A stretch of 64,000 nt of DNA, from positions 274,323 to 338,322 of the forward strand of contig JAEUBA010000027.1 in assembly GCA_018257865.1 (NCBI GenBank). Direction: 5' to 3'. A model generated the notes under the pieces. That model ran no database searches, was not told where the DNA came from, and worked only from the letters and a program-made list of their open reading frames with translations. The position numbers and the translations under genes are program-made. This DNA is from Stereocaulon alpinum. Taxonomy: Eukaryota; Ascomycota; Lecanoromycetes; Lecanorales; Stereocaulaceae. Of the stretch, positions 1-12,930 are shown piece by piece. How positions within the stretch are numbered: the stretch's first letter is position 1; the number at the start of each line of letters is the position of its first letter.

Positions 1-186
1 AAGAAAGATCTCGAAAGAGCCACAAAGAATTGTGATGAAGCCAAGGCCACATTATCGAGACTGCTTCCTCTAGACCTGCCAGACCAGTTGAAGAATGTGG
101 AGAATGACAGTGTGTTGTTCGATCATTTGCTGACAGTTTACGGCGCAAGATTCACAGGGACAGATTTGTTAAAACTCATCAGGTAG
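1..186 (+). CDS. 3' end of an unidentified protein (partial)
   Basis: Frame 1 is open from the first base to a TAG at 184-186, giving the last 61 residues of a protein that begins outside the window. The fragment is charged and helical looking (many Lys, Glu and Leu, with a KKDLERATKN-like start), and ends in a short hydrophobic and basic stretch. It could be a coiled coil or linker tail. There is no recognisable domain, so no function is assigned. It could also be a last exon whose acceptor lies before base 1. Confidence 0.55.
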   Translation, partial: KKDLERATKNCDEAKATLSRLLPLDLPDQLKNVENDSVLFDHLLTVYGARFTGTDLLKLIR

Positions 187-2314
187 CATGTATTGGTTTT
201 GGGCTGGTACATCGTACTTGTGTTGATATTACGCTTGCTAGGCTTGTTGCCAGGACATCACGTGCTACTCAGATGCCTTTTCCAGGCATAGGTGTACACA
301 AAGTCCGAGAGTGCGAGGTAGTCCGATCTGCAGGGTAATTAGTCTATTGGACTGCTAGACAGCCAGACCTCGAAGTGCGTTGGAGCCGCCAAAGTAAGCC
401 CAACTAATCGTTTTCACAGGGATCTCGGATTGTGTCACTGGATGTTTCTTCTCAAAACGTTCCAGTGTACTTTAGTCCAACGGTTGCATTGACGCAAATC
501 CTTATAGGTTTCAATAGACTACACGAAACGTACCACAACGCCACGGACGGTAAAATAATCGAATCGTAAGCCCAATGGGACAAGAAATTATGGTCTTGTC
601 GGTCCGGTGTTGGCACAAGCGCATGGTTCTTGTTAAGGACAAGGTCTTGCAGCTCGTTGTGGCGCATTCAGCATCGCACTAGTCTATACCGGCTACTGCC
701 GAAGTCCTACTTGGACTACCTTACGAACATTGAGCTCAAGGTAAGAGATGATTGTTGCCAGTCTATACGACAGCAGCTGTAGCAGAGCACGTAGACACAT
801 CGATTAATGCTGACATATGAAGGCCATCGAGGAAGACTGTACCGTCGTTTGCGTGTCGAATGACGTAGAGCAAAGCGAGGCTTCTTATCTAGACAGCTGT
901 GCTCAGCACGTCCCGATAGATGAGCGCGATCCACGGCAGATGCACATCCCACATGCTCTTACGATGATTGGCCACAACGAAGATTCAGGCAATTAAACTT
1001 TAGGCCTTGGACCTTGTTGCAAACGCGACGCAGTGGTACCGTGACCGCAAGCCTTGCTACAGAGTGCAGATGATCCTGGGAGATACTGAGGACCCCGTCA
1101 AGTATGGGAGCCAGATTACTTTCGGTACCATACTTATTGGGGTGCAGGTTAGGCATCACTGAAGCGCGTGGAAGTTTGCCTCACTCGCACAAGACGCAAT
1201 TGCCTTCATAGATGTGCTTGAAAACAGGAGGTATTAAAGAGTTTCTGCTTCCTGCTTCCTCACTCTCACTACTTCCCACCACGAACATAGTCGCAACATC
1301 AGAAGCAACCAGCTTTTGCTCGGCGAACCGGTACTCAAAGTGTGTCGACAATTAGTCTTGATGCTCTACCAAGATTCCCATCGCCTAGTCCGAAACATGA
1401 TTGATCCGTCCTTAGACACCATTCAAGTATGAATCTTAATACCAGCACTCTTCAAAAGGTCGCTCATATACAGACGCAGTCTTACAATGGCAAACCATCA
1501 TACTCGCCTACAAAATACGACAAAGCGACTACTACTCCCTCGTCAGCGTTCAAAGGCAACCTTGAGCCGCCGTGGAAAGATTATGCAGCGGTCGAGAAGC
1601 AATGTCAAGCGAGCGGGGAGAAAACGCCGATCTTCGACCCCGAGGCGCAAACGAAGCCTTGCGGAGAACCATGAACGAAGTAGGACAACGATTTGAGACT
1701 ACTGGACATTTGAGCTTGTAGGGGCAGAAATGAGATGGTTAATTGTGATAGCAGCACTTGTGTTTTGCAGGAATGGAGGAGACTGATTGTTCGATAACAG
1801 CATAGATGATTTCAGCCCATATTTTAGCTTATCGGTCTCCCTTTGAGCGTTAACTACCCGGGCAGCCTTGCCTGATTGGTAGGTCCAACAGTCCTCAGCC
1901 AAATCTCCCGCTGGAAATTTGCGGTCGTTTTACAATCTTTGCAAGATCTCCATCAAACAGTTTGTTTGAGAGACCTATTTGACTGTCTTGGTCCGCAAGT
2001 ATCGAGGCGTGTTCCATCCAATGACACGTTGCCAGCACTGCATCTGCCAGCTGTGCATGGTATGCCGTCTGCAGCCACATCATGCCTCGTTCTGCCTTGT
2101 TCTATGAACCAATGCTTTTCAATGAAGTCCTCAACATGCATCCAAGATCCACCCAATGGAAATTCTTCATTGACGGAAGGTCTGCGTACGTGAAGCCAAT
2201 CCGGGCGTAAGCAGGCGTTGGGATCGGCAGTTGGGCAATTCGACTGCAAGGTGTACGAATTGGCGTGGGAAGCATTGCGAGGCCTCTGGGGCAACGCAGT
2301 TCTTTATTAATCAA

Positions 2315-2720
2315 TCAAATGCGTTGAATCGCTCTTCGGCACTCGTTTTCGACGCCTTCAGCCCCTCTACGACAGCTCGCAATCGGTTGAGCAACGCCCA
2401 TAAGGCTGGACCACTCGCTCATTCTCACAACTTCGAGCTCACCATCATGTCCATCCATCATAGCTGATGTCAGTCTTATAGCCTTGAGAGCCCAGCCCTC
2501 GATAAATTGCGGATCCTCTTTGTTCTCAAAGTTGTTCGATATGAGCTCTGTGAGGACCATCCTGACCACTCAACCAGATAGCGAAGCTAGAGCCATCCTC
2601 TTCGAAGACACTTCAACTAATATACTATGGAGCGAGTGCCGCTTGATATGGGATTCTGCCTCGCTTATATCCACTGAAGCTGGGGGCTCTGAGGTGACGT
2701 TGGCCATCTGTGTCTCATAG
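2315..2720 (-). pseudogene. possible gene relic interrupted by one TGA
   Basis: On the minus strand a frame begins with ATG at 2720 (MANVTSEPPASVDIS) and runs to a stop at 2315, about 135 codons. It is broken only by one TGA near 2582-2584. Both halves have even, non-repetitive composition, and the downstream half includes an ENKEDPQFIEGWALKAI stretch that looks like folded-protein sequence. A TGA can arise from CGA or TGG by one transition, as RIP or simple decay would produce. No family is recognised, and it could still be chance. Confidence 0.25.
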
Positions 2721-3448
2721 AGCGGAATTGACGTAGTCAGGCTATAGGTTTGCGTCTACGGTGCCGAAGGCAAATATGCAACGCATGCTGGAGATGTACA
2801 CCAGTTTAGATTGCAGCACTGCTACACAGCTGAACCAGATCGAAAATACATGGTCCACATCAGTCGAAGTTCGGCCGACGGCCAGGATAGGCGGGTGGAC
2901 GTGGTATATGACACGAGATCGCAAGATGGCGGAGAAAGATTTTTTCGGGAGAAGATTCGAGAGATGACGGACGTTATGAGGTCTGATGGCCTTCAGAAAG
3001 CGCTCGAGCACATCTTGAGCGCGGATACCGTACACACCCAGGTCAACGGCTCGATGTAGAGGCGTTCAGACTTCATCGAACATAAATTGTGAACGTGTAC
3101 ACGTAGGAATGCTATTAAGTTAGTGAGGAGCTCTGAAGTGAACATCGAGACTTGTCCCGTATGGGAAGTCACGGTTCGTTGAAACACAGATTTCCCATTC
3201 TTGAATACAGGTTGAGATCTCGTCGTTTGCAAGAACAATGTTGGCTCCTTCCCGACCCAGGTTCGCACTCGCTGATGTGTTCGCTATGTGCGCCATCGCC
3301 TTAGCTTAAGAACTCCACTAATTCAAGTAGAATCCATCTTTCCAATTGCCCAAGAATCTCTTTAAAGCAGAAGACCTCGTGACCGTTAAGCTGGATGGTA
3401 CCCTTATCTTGTAGATACTAGTCTACATGATATGTCCCTGTTCACCGA

Positions 3449-3685
3449 TCAGATATTGGTTGCAAGACAGCTACAAGTGTAGCACATACTACCTTCGTCC
3501 AAAGTCCACTCGACTTTGAGCATCATGTAGATTCGGCCTCTTTGATGGATGAGGAAGACCTTCGATTCATCCTTATCATCCCCTTCGAGCTTCTCAACGT
3601 CGGCAGGCAGCATGAAGAATGTGATTGAAAGACAAGTGTTTCTATCAAATCTCGCTTGATTCAACATGTCAACCTCCCCTATCAA
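3449..3685 (-). other. protein-like open frame, possible relic exon
   Basis: A 78-codon minus-strand frame contains a coherent, protein-like stretch (MLPADVEKLEGDDKDESKVF, then a basic turn and WTLDEG). A GTAGTA donor-like site follows the WTLDEG codons, and an acceptor-like ACAG lies about 55 bases downstream, but the continuation is only a few codons. This may be a leftover exon of a degraded gene together with the neighbouring minus-strand frames. No family is recognised. Confidence 0.2.
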
Positions 3686-4454
3686 CGACGAACCAGTGCG
3701 AAATCTGCGGGATAGCAGAGGGGAAGGAGCTGCCTTTGCACTTCTCCAATCGTCTGATATCCGACAGCTGCCGACAGAACCTTTCCTCTTTGCTTCTCAA
3801 GCATGCTCGAGATAGCACAGTCCGGATCCGACGGCTAATCTAGGAGGCAGCAAAACTTCCCTCGCGTATGATCCACAGCTGCGTCATTCAGGGCAAGAGC
3901 GACAATCTGCTGATCATTAGGACTAACGCCAGGTTCGGTGGAGTCATTGCCCTTTATGGGATCAGCGTTGCCTGCAGATTTGGGGGCGTGGAATTTCGAG
4001 GACCGGAAGAAGGGAAAGTCTTCTAGAAAAATCTTGGAGCAGTGTTGATGAGGTAGTAGTTGGCTTCATGGTAGGAAATGCTCTGTTGTCATGCAAACCT
4101 TCTTTACAAAGTGTAGTTTGTAAGGACAATAAGGTGGGGAAGAGTCCTCTTCTTTGCAGGCTAGAGATATTCGCTCATACTCTGCACTCAGTTCAATCGC
4201 GTTCAGAGTCCTGGTGATGGGTATGAAACGCTCTTGCAATAAAGTGACTCGAAGCCTTCGCATCCAGGATCTTGACGATTGGAACTTGATATACCTCCAA
4301 CATGATTGAAGTAGACACTTTTAAAGAGAGCATCGGCGGGTTTTTGTGCTTGGAATAGTGAATTTTATGGATGCTGTGTAGTCCCGTTGGCATTACTGAG
4401 GGTGGATGTCCCCTAACCCTTCTAATTTTCCCCTTCACGACTATCGAGTGCTGC

Positions 4455-4652
4455 TCAATCTTCCCTATTCAATATTAGAGACCTCTGGTAAGCCACCTCG
4501 GCTGCACTAAGGGATGGCGCTTCTGGAAATTGAGCCAAAGGCCCCGCGTCGAACACAGTAGGAGGACCGCGGTATAATATTACAATATGCAAGACAACGA
4601 GGATAGTGAGCACAGAGACAACGAGTAAGGAGAATAAGGAGGATCGCCGCAT
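4455..4652 (-). CDS. possible short signal-anchor protein or first exon
   Basis: A 65-codon minus-strand frame opens with MRRSSLFSLLVVSVLTILVV: a basic start followed by about 22 hydrophobic residues. This is what a signal anchor or signal peptide looks like. A Pro/Ala-rich luminal-type segment follows. A GT within the last codons could splice to the minus-strand frame at 4193-4438, but that second part matches no family I know. It could be the N-terminus of a decayed type II membrane enzyme. Function is unknown. Confidence 0.3.
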   Translation of the reverse strand: MRRSSLFSLLVVSVLTILVVLHIVILYRGPPTVFDAGPLAQFPEAPSLSAAEVAYQRSLILNRED

Positions 4653-7597
4653 TGTATGATATTGGAATCGCTGGTTTTATCAACCATAGGGCTGGGTAGG
4701 AGGGTGTTAAGCATTGAAGGAAGACAATCTGTGATTGGTGAAAGCTGAGAACATGCTCGTGAGGATAAGGACCTAAATTATTGATGAAGCTCAACGGAGC
4801 GGGGAGCGGGAAAGAGCCATCTTTAGATACGCGTCGGGGCTATGCTGTTGGTGGGATTCCTAAAGCTTGGCTTCTTGCCAAGAAGAGGAAGATAGCTCCT
4901 GAAGCCTGTTCATTGCAAGCTATTGTGCAAGCCGGAAGATCAGACTGATCCAACAGACTCTGGCAGGGTAGGTGTAAGCATCTGCACCAGCTTAACCTGC
5001 AGTGGCGGAACCCTGCATCCGAGCTTGCATAACAGCTCGGTAACACTGCCTCCTTTTCAATATTCGGCGGACAATGCGGATCTGGCTTCAGCCTCGATTA
5101 GGGCGAGAGGGTTCATGACAAGCTTTCCATATGTTTCTGACTCAATCTTGTCTTCAGGCTTCGGTGGGTAACGAAAGGGGCATTTAGCTTGCTCTCAGGA
5201 CAAAGTGAACGACAATAACTTCTACCCGTACTCAGCTGGGGCATCCGTGAGCACAGTCTTGGCAATCAATGTAATTGACAGGATTTACAATATTATAGCC
5301 AAGATCCCTCTGCGAATGAAGGGTTGCCAAGCTGACAAAGGACTGCGTTCACGGACGAAGTATTCATCCAGCCGAAGGAGGGTTCTCGACTCCTTGAAGC
5401 ATTGTTATCAGCTGTGATCGAGCGCCGAAGGATTGCGATTCCAACTCAGGCTCACATATCAGAACCAACAGGTCTCTAAAACTAGTATGAATCTATACAT
5501 GCCGCTGGAATAGCTGAAAGTGCTGTATGATTCAAACATAGCCTTCGCAAGAATTCAAATTCTACGACCAGCCATCGAGACGTGTGCGGCTTATCTTTCT
5601 TCCTTCACGCTGCAATATCTTCACCTCGACGAGCAGGGTACAAAACTGAGTATCTCAAGTAAGCAATAGGTCTTTGTGATTCGGCCAACAAATGGTCCAC
5701 AAGATCTGGTCCCTTTTAGCCCTGGTTCAGGAATATAGCCGGGACCCTAGGGGCAGGTTGAGTGTTACTGGCCAGTCTGGATGGAGGTAACGTCTTATAT
5801 AAGTCTCCGGAAATCGACTGGTGGATGACATTGCCTGCCTCGTAAGGTTCGAAGATTGAGGTCAAGGAACGATCAATGTAGAGTCTGAATTGCGCGTGGC
5901 GTTTCAACGTTCACTTGCACGTGCTATGTCATATCCGTATCAGCGAGGCATCGCTGGAGGGTACAATAGAGTTTGAGGACAGTGTCCACATTTGCTTTAG
6001 ATGCCGTTCCATGGGGGGGGAAAAGGGTAGCACTAGTTGGGATCATCCCCCAAGCAAGCGTACCTAGAGGGATGTAGATATTAATGCTTGAATGGTAAGC
6101 AGCGAACGGCATCTGACAGTCTTGTAAGATCTACGATGTCATACATGTATGATGAGCGGGAGCAGATAGAAAGCTAAGGCGTTGTATTGGTAGATGATGG
6201 ATTTTGGCTATCGATTCAGGCATTTGAGCTACTGCCTAGACCTAGTCTACGCACATGGCGTTGTTATAGCAACCCCTAAGCACTACGAAGCTCACGTCGA
6301 TCCTTCAAGCTTCTCCATGCCAAACGCAATATGCTATCGGCAAGAGCAGCCAAAAGTCAGTACAACGATGCGAAAGCCAGCATATGATACGTCTTCTCTA
6401 ACATACAAGTCTGGGCACTCGCAAGGGGTGACCCTGAAGACGCCGATCGCCTTCCAATGGGCCATGGATATCCTTCGTAGAAGAAGCACAAATACACTCG
6501 ATTGAGATCGCAATGTAACCACAACGCCATCTTAGAGGGAAATTGAATCGAAAAATGGCTTCGGAGGCAATGATGTCATCTACGCCACGTCTTCTAAGTC
6601 ATATCGATGCGCTCGTACTACAGAAATCTACTGTTGTACATGACGATTTTTAATGGAGGAAGACACTCCGTACAGGTTACGTGCGTACGAGAAGACCTTG
6701 AATACTGTCTGCCATCTTTTCAGACGCGACACCCGGTGAAAGAAAGTATTCCCTTGCACTATAGCAAATTGGTGGCCCTCGACACAGTTGCTGTCAACTA
6801 TTACACGTGGCAGGCCACTCTCCCAGCTCTAAGACCTCTGCTCCTCTGGTGATATAAGGGCGAGTGCTTGATGGATCAACTATGACCTCCTAACACCTGA
6901 AGGCAGGAAATCATCCAAAAGTTGAGATATATCCTCCTAGATTTTGGTGCTGTCGATGCTTTTCAGGTGCCCGTTCTGCTCTCCTATCTTGCTCTTGTTC
7001 ATGCACCCGGAGCTAGCATCTCGTCACTTTTAAGTGTTGACTTAAGCATGCATGTAAGCCTTGATGTCAATGGCGTCTTTTTCGTTGACATTCACATACA
7101 ATGGCGACGCGGGCGAGGAGCATTTTGACTTCCAGTTATGACGTGCCTGTTGTATGAGCTGGGAATCTGGGATGCAGTCTGATCTCTATCGTTCCATAAA
7201 GTTGCGCTAAAGATATAGGAATATCCACACCCAGCAAGATCCGAATCCGGCCGATTATGGGGTTCGCGCCGAGCGATGTTTGGCGAGTACTGCAGGGGCT
7301 ACCACCCCACGGCCTGTGAGAATATTAAGGGAGATAGGAGATCCTGCTCTCCTGCACCTGGGAAAGCCAAATCTATGACAATATTACGGGAAAAACTCGG
7401 AAAGTGAACAGACACCAGCATCTGGGGTCGGTTTTGATATCATAGGCTTCGGCCGTAATGGCTGGAGCAGCAATGGCTCTGGTATAAAGGTCACTCTTCG
7501 GGACCGGCGATTTTCTTCAAAGAAATGTGTTTTCTGGCAAACAGGAAGCTTCTACTCAACTTGATCAATCTAGAGTATTTGTTCTCAGCCTTTAAGC

Positions 7598-9283
7598 ATG
7601 ATGGCTACCACCATGATTCGAACGCCGATCCTCATGCCCATGGATGTTGACACCTTCAAGGATTCTGGACGACTGAGTCACTCAGACACGACCACCACAC
7701 TGCAGACCCTTCCCCTTGTCTCTAGAGATACTCGTTCCTATTTTCATTCCCAACCCTATAGCAGGAGACGCTCAAGCGTCACTCCACCTATGGTGCGCAT
7801 GCATAGTGAACCTATGTTTCGTCCTCCATTACTCGGTCGATGGCATTCAAGCACAAGCACCATTGACACGACCACGCCACTCACACCACCATATGTTAGC
7901 CCGCAAATTCGTCCACAACTACACGGCAGGAGATCTTCAAGCAGAACCAGCATCTACCAAACACCTACCGGAGCCTCTGAGGACATCTACACCCTTGATC
8001 ACGCCCAGCCGTCAAGCAATATGTCTTCCATAACAACTATACGCTCACCGAACGTCGCCGACGTAGACAACCACACAATGGGCATCTTCCTAGCGGATTA
8101 TCTCCTTATGAAGATCCACCCAGACATCCACAACAAGATCTGGTCTCGTATCATCGTCAAAGGACTGCACGAGCGTGACCTCTCAGTTGTGCGCGTTCCT
8201 TCGGACATTGAGAAGATAGACAAGCCCTTCAACTGGCAGCGCCCAACGACGTCAGCACTCGACTCCAAAACGCTGCAATTGAATATCTTCCCTTGCGGCG
8301 ACTATGTACAGCACTACGCCGCCATCATCGCTATCTACTTGTCCCTGCAAGGTCGAGACCCGAATGTGGTTCAACACATGTTGCCATCTACCCCAGAATG
8401 CTTCTCACCGCTCATCCATTCCAACCTCGCCAAAATGGGAAAAGTCGACATCGCCATTCTCGGCTATGTGTATGGCCTCGACCGCTGGACAGCCGACGGC
8501 GAATGGAAAAACGATGACGTGAACCCACTCTTCTCATGGAAGAAGATGCTCAGCAAGCAAGGCTACCGTATTGCATTTCTAGGCTGCCGGATTTGTTACT
8601 GGGGCGACATTGGTGGAAATGGTAAGCCGAAACTTTCATCGAGTAGTCCCCAACCAGCGATATCCGGCGAGTCCTCAAGACTTTTTCCGGAAGCCTTTCC
8701 TTGCTTCATGCTGTCTCAATAGTATCAGCACTCTCTGATTCCCCATTTTGCGTTTCAGTATGCAAACGCTAACATCAAACCTACAGTGGTCCGTGAACTC
8801 CAACGCGTGAACGGTGCGAAATGCATATTCTACCTCGGTAAACTACGCACTCTCCGCCCCAGAATAATCCCCAACCAAACGCTTGCAACAGGAGGCCAAT
8901 CCTTCGTCAGCTCACGCAACAAGACAATCACCTGGCAGAATCCCCTCGGACCCTACCTCCACCACGCCCCCAGCGCGCGTGTCGGAGTGCATTACTCGAT
9001 GCCCTCCGTCCTCGACGAGACGAAGGACTGGTTGCTTTCTGCCCAAAGAAAGTATGATTTGGTAGACCCAGAGATAGGCCAGATGGCGAAAGCGGCGGAG
9101 GAGGGAGGCGCGCAATATGGGTATTTGCATATCATTTCTGACAACCTAGCAAAGAAGTACGAGCGTGACCTACCTAGTGAACGTTTCAATGACGTGATTC
9201 AGGGTAGGAAACGACTGATGGGCGAGATTCAGGATGTGCTTGAAGCTTTTTTCAATGAGTGGGCGCTGAAGACAGGGGCTTGA
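7598..9283 (+). CDS. nucleoside phosphorylase-like protein, two exons
   Basis: Predicted join is 7598-8621 and 8787-9283, with a 165 bp phase-1 intron (GTAAGC...CTACAG), giving 506 residues. The first 150 residues are Ser/Thr/Pro/Arg-rich and look disordered. The rest is globular. Near the intron is a GDIGG turn followed by a hydrophobic strand and a GKLRTL segment. Towards the C-terminus come DLVDPEIGQMAKAA and LHIISDNL. These resemble the VDME...A and SDN motifs of the PNP/UDP phosphorylase and MTA/SAH nucleosidase fold, in which the acidic residue after VD contacts the ribose. Here Pro replaces the usual Met. The family call is my inference from these motifs; substrate and activity are unknown. 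The two exons stay in frame only with this intron removed, which supports the structure. Confidence 0.75.
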
Positions 9284-10417
9284 CTATGTGGATGTTGAAG
9301 GGAAGGCAGCGTATGCTGGCTTTGTTGGAGTCCCTAGCTACATCCATGTAAGGTACATGCCATCTGGATTCAATTAGACATAGCCATCATCGCATGCGCT
9401 TGAACCAACACCCGCCAAGCCCTTTTTCCCCATCAACACATCACCACCTCACCACAACACACCGATGACCCCTTCCCCTCCACACATCCCCTCCCGTCCC
9501 CATACCACCCCCATACCTACCAAAACCACACTAACCCAATCCAACCTCCCCAAACATCCACCGTCGAACATCGTAAACTTCTGTATAGCTTCATTTTTCG
9601 CCACCGTGTATTTGAATACTTCCCTCGACCACAAAATAGCTTCGACGCTCAACAGCCAACATCTAGAAACCTCAAAATACCCCAAATAGGATTAGCTGTT
9701 GACGCCATTCCGCTTTGGGTTTCTACACTTTGGTGTTTGAGTGTCGGGTTTGGTAAGTTTGGGTTTGGAGCTGTATGGTGGCGTAGGGAAACGGTTTGGG
9801 GGGTGGAGGTGTATGACGGAGATGGGGTTTGGGTTCTTTTGGGGATGTTTGTACGCGGATGGTTGTTGATTGAGGGTGGAGAGCAGGAGGGAGAGCGGGT
9901 TGAAAAGTATGGGTTTGAATTTGATGGGTTTTGCGGGCTGGGGATAGGGCTTGGCGGAATCATGTGGCGGTTGGGAAGGAATTTCCTACGGTGTTGAGAT
10001 GTCGATGGCGGGAGTGCTGAGTTTGGCAAATCTTGTCAGTCGTAGGGATTACTTTATTTCTGGTAATTGAAGAGGTGCGGAGTCTTTTCAGAGATGGAAA
10101 TTGGACTGTTCACCGTTCACTTGTTAATAGCGCAAGGTGAATGTTGGTGCACTTGGATCAGGGTTGGGCCGAGGGGTGGATTATGAGGTGGAATTAGTGA
10201 TTCGTTTGTCAAGTGTAAGAATGGTATATGTGTCATGTACAGTCTTTGTGACCAGTTCGTATGTACAACTCATGTTCTACCAATGCTGGATTACAACTTA
10301 TATGGACAGCAGAACGGGTACTCGTCATATTGGGACAGTCAAGGGCATCATAACACTATTTAAAAGTTCATATCAGTACTCGGGCTCTTGAGGGAAACTC
10401 ACGAGAAATTGGGAGAC
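9284..10417. other. intergenic; polypyrimidine then polypurine stretch
   Basis: The + strand is strongly C-rich from about 9420 to 9690 and flips to G-rich from about 9720 to 9990. Frame 2 on the + strand is open from 9404 to 9997 but has no ATG until 9737. The opposite strand is also open from 10029 to 9649. Both translations are low-complexity (Pro/Ser/His on one strand, Gly/Trp/Val on the other), so neither is called as a gene. The remainder up to 10417 has nothing I can name. Confidence 0.5.
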
Positions 10418-11418
10418 TTACGAAGCACCACCATCAACAACCATGTTCGACCCTGTCATGTAGCTGCTGAATCCGCTGGCTAAGAATCCAGCTACACGAG
10501 CAACCTCTGTTGGCATGCCGGCGCGCTCGAGGCCAATGTGCTTCTTCTGCGACTATCCAGTAACATCAGTCCTTGTACTTGCCCTTGGGTGTATGAGCTT
10601 AACGTACTTCTGCAGACTGCAGACTTGCAGGCGGCAACTGCGACTTCATTCCCCGCATATCAAACCCCTTCAAATCAATGCCCACATCAATCTGCCCCGG
10701 AGAAATACAATTAATTCTAACCCCGGAGCCCTTCAGCACCGCCACACCAGCCTGCACAACTCCCAAAGCAGCATGCGAACTCATCGTATAGCAAGGTCCC
10801 CAGCAGCCCCCATACGTGCTGGCAACAGAACTGACAACAATAATACTGCCATACTTCTGGTCCTTCGGCGCCGCATTCGGATAGTTACCCTTGCTGGCCA
10901 ACTTCTCCATAGCAGCCGGGGCATACTTGAGTGCAAAGAATGGCGCTAGACTGTTGGCTTCGAAACACTTTTGTAGATCGGAAGGTGTAGTCATTTCGAT
11001 TGATGGTGGGCCGAGGAGTCCCGCGGAGCACACCCAGACGTCGAGACGGCCCCAGGCGTTGAGGACGTCGTCGACGAGGGAGAGGGTGGATTGCTCGTCG
11101 GCGGCCATCAGGGGATAGGGAATTATCTTGGTATTGGGGTGGGTTTCGGCAAGGGAGGAGGCTAGGGAGGAGGTGTCTTCGCTTGTCGTCCTTGTGCAAG
11201 CGTAGACGCAGGCTGCTCCATGGGCTGCGGGACACGATGTCAGCCTTCGTAGGGACGGGAGGGTCAGGATAATTGAGGTTCTACTTACCTGCCAGCTCTT
11301 TTACGATAGCTTGTCCAATTGGCTGCGTGGTTCCGGTCACGACACAAACGAATCCGTAAAGCTTGCCATCTGAACGGTATGGAGAGAAGTGCGAGGAGTC
11401 ATCAATTGGTTCTGGCAT
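10418..11418 (-). CDS. short-chain dehydrogenase/reductase, atypical active site
   Basis: Three exons on the minus strand: 11418-11289, 11224-10608 and 10546-10418, with introns of 64 and 61 bp and GT-AG ends, giving 291 residues. This is a Rossmann-fold SDR. It has a TGTTQPIG glycine motif near residues 29-36 for the dinucleotide, CSAG where the family usually has NAG, a strand ending VVSS, then Tyr189 in YTMSSHAALG, and the typical C-terminal M-V-V-D-G-G. The family active site is Y-x-x-x-K, usually YTASKHA; here the Lys position is Ser193 (codon TCG). This either lowers activity or marks a divergent or non-catalytic member. The substrate cannot be inferred. The start ATG at 11418 fits the expected short lead before the first strand. 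Confidence 0.88.
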
Positions 11419-12930
11419 TGTGTAGACGGCTTGAAACCTATGTACTCGTTATGCTCGAAGAGGTAGCTAAAGAGAAGTGCTCAGCACAACGGGAGATTTG
11501 GCATATGGAAGGCATCGTGTAGAGCCGCCTCGAATTTGCGAGGTTCTAGTTAGTGAAAGACCAATCAACAGCGTCCCATTATGGCACCATGGGGAAGTCC
11601 AGAGTCTTGGAAGATGCGTTTCCGCGGTTCTCTTATCGGGGCAGGCTCAGCGATAGGGGCGTCCCGGAGCTAGACCTAAAGAAGCAATCTAGCCGATGAG
11701 CTCTTTTTACTTTTCTTTTTACCTATCAACAGTATGGTGCCTATCCTGCCTCGTCCTGTCAGTTTCTCGACCCTCGTCGTTGAGTCTTCGATGCTGTGGC
11801 TTCTGTAGATAGAAGCAGGTGTGGAGGTCTACACAGTACATTCGCCATTTAGGCGTGGACCGCAGTCGAGAGTTGGCAAGTCTGCCGGCTCGGTAAGTGA
11901 CATGCTTACAATGCTTCAAAGTGTCGATGGTGAAATAATCGGCCATGTTCAAATCCCTGATAGAAGGGCATGTATATGGAACTGCGCGCCCTGCATGCCA
12001 GGATTAGACTCTATTGCGGCTCCAATGTCCAGCCGAGATTCGTAAGTCAATTCAGATTTGGTGCTGTGGAGGGTATCAAAGTTTCCAGAAACTCCAACAG
12101 GACACCATCCGAGCAGTACCTTGAACAGGTCATTGCTTCTTTCGGCTTGTAGTAGGCTGTCTCATTATGTGGATTTCGTGCGTCCGAGAAAGGCTATTTC
12201 AATGCAAGTGCGGGATTTGTATAGCCCGTGACCTGAACTTTAAGACCTCATATACCAGATGCATTTCCAAACCTTCGAAAAATAAGCTAAATATTGATCA
12301 ATGTGGCTTCTTCTTCGTAAATTACCACCGAATAGCAATGACGGAACGGCAATACTCGGAGAGACCATTTGGATAGCCCTAATGCTATGCTCTTCCCCTA
12401 CCGGAATTGTGACACCACTGATGTTATCTTTCCGCTCTGGCAGAGCAAGCCAAGAAGTTTGAAGCATGGCATAGTGCTGTCGAGGATGAAACGCCATACC
12501 CGATGAGCGCTCGTCACGGAGCATATTCCAGGGCCACCGCTTAGCAACTGTTAGACTCTGACCTGACAGCCATTTGATGCCACGAACATAGATGCAGAGA
12601 TTTAAGAAAACGCTGCTCCCAGTGAGCTTTGCTATAGGAGTTGCAAGATAAAGTAGCTAACAGTCCGCTAGGATTGCAATATGACCGCTGAGATTGCAAC
12701 GATTGTCCACCTGGTTCAGATTATCGAACAACGACCGAAAGTCTTCTCAATCAGAGCTAGAAGTGTTGAACTATTCACACTTCCATTGTCCCGTGTAATA
12801 GCTGCCAATTTGGGGTACTACCCGAAATCTCGTTGCCTATGCGAGCGTAACAGCCGTACACTGTCTTCATCTTCTGCACCGTTTCTGATTGCAGTAGAGG
12901 CACGACGTACAGTTTCATTGGACATTTTCC
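11419..12930. other. 1.5 kb intergenic, nothing recognised
   Basis: This stretch lies between the 5' end of the SDR gene and the 3' end of HPM1. It holds only short overlapping frames on both strands, and no domain, repeat or RNA gene stands out. Confidence 0.6.

Larger units (their letters stand above)
187..7597. other. 7.4 kb with no confident gene
   Basis: All open frames here are short (under about 115 codons), overlap on both strands, and show no domain I recognise. Base composition is ordinary, not AT-rich. A few minus-strand frames around 2.3-4.7 kb have protein-like composition and may be decayed genes; these are listed separately. Otherwise I see nothing that can be called. Confidence 0.6.
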
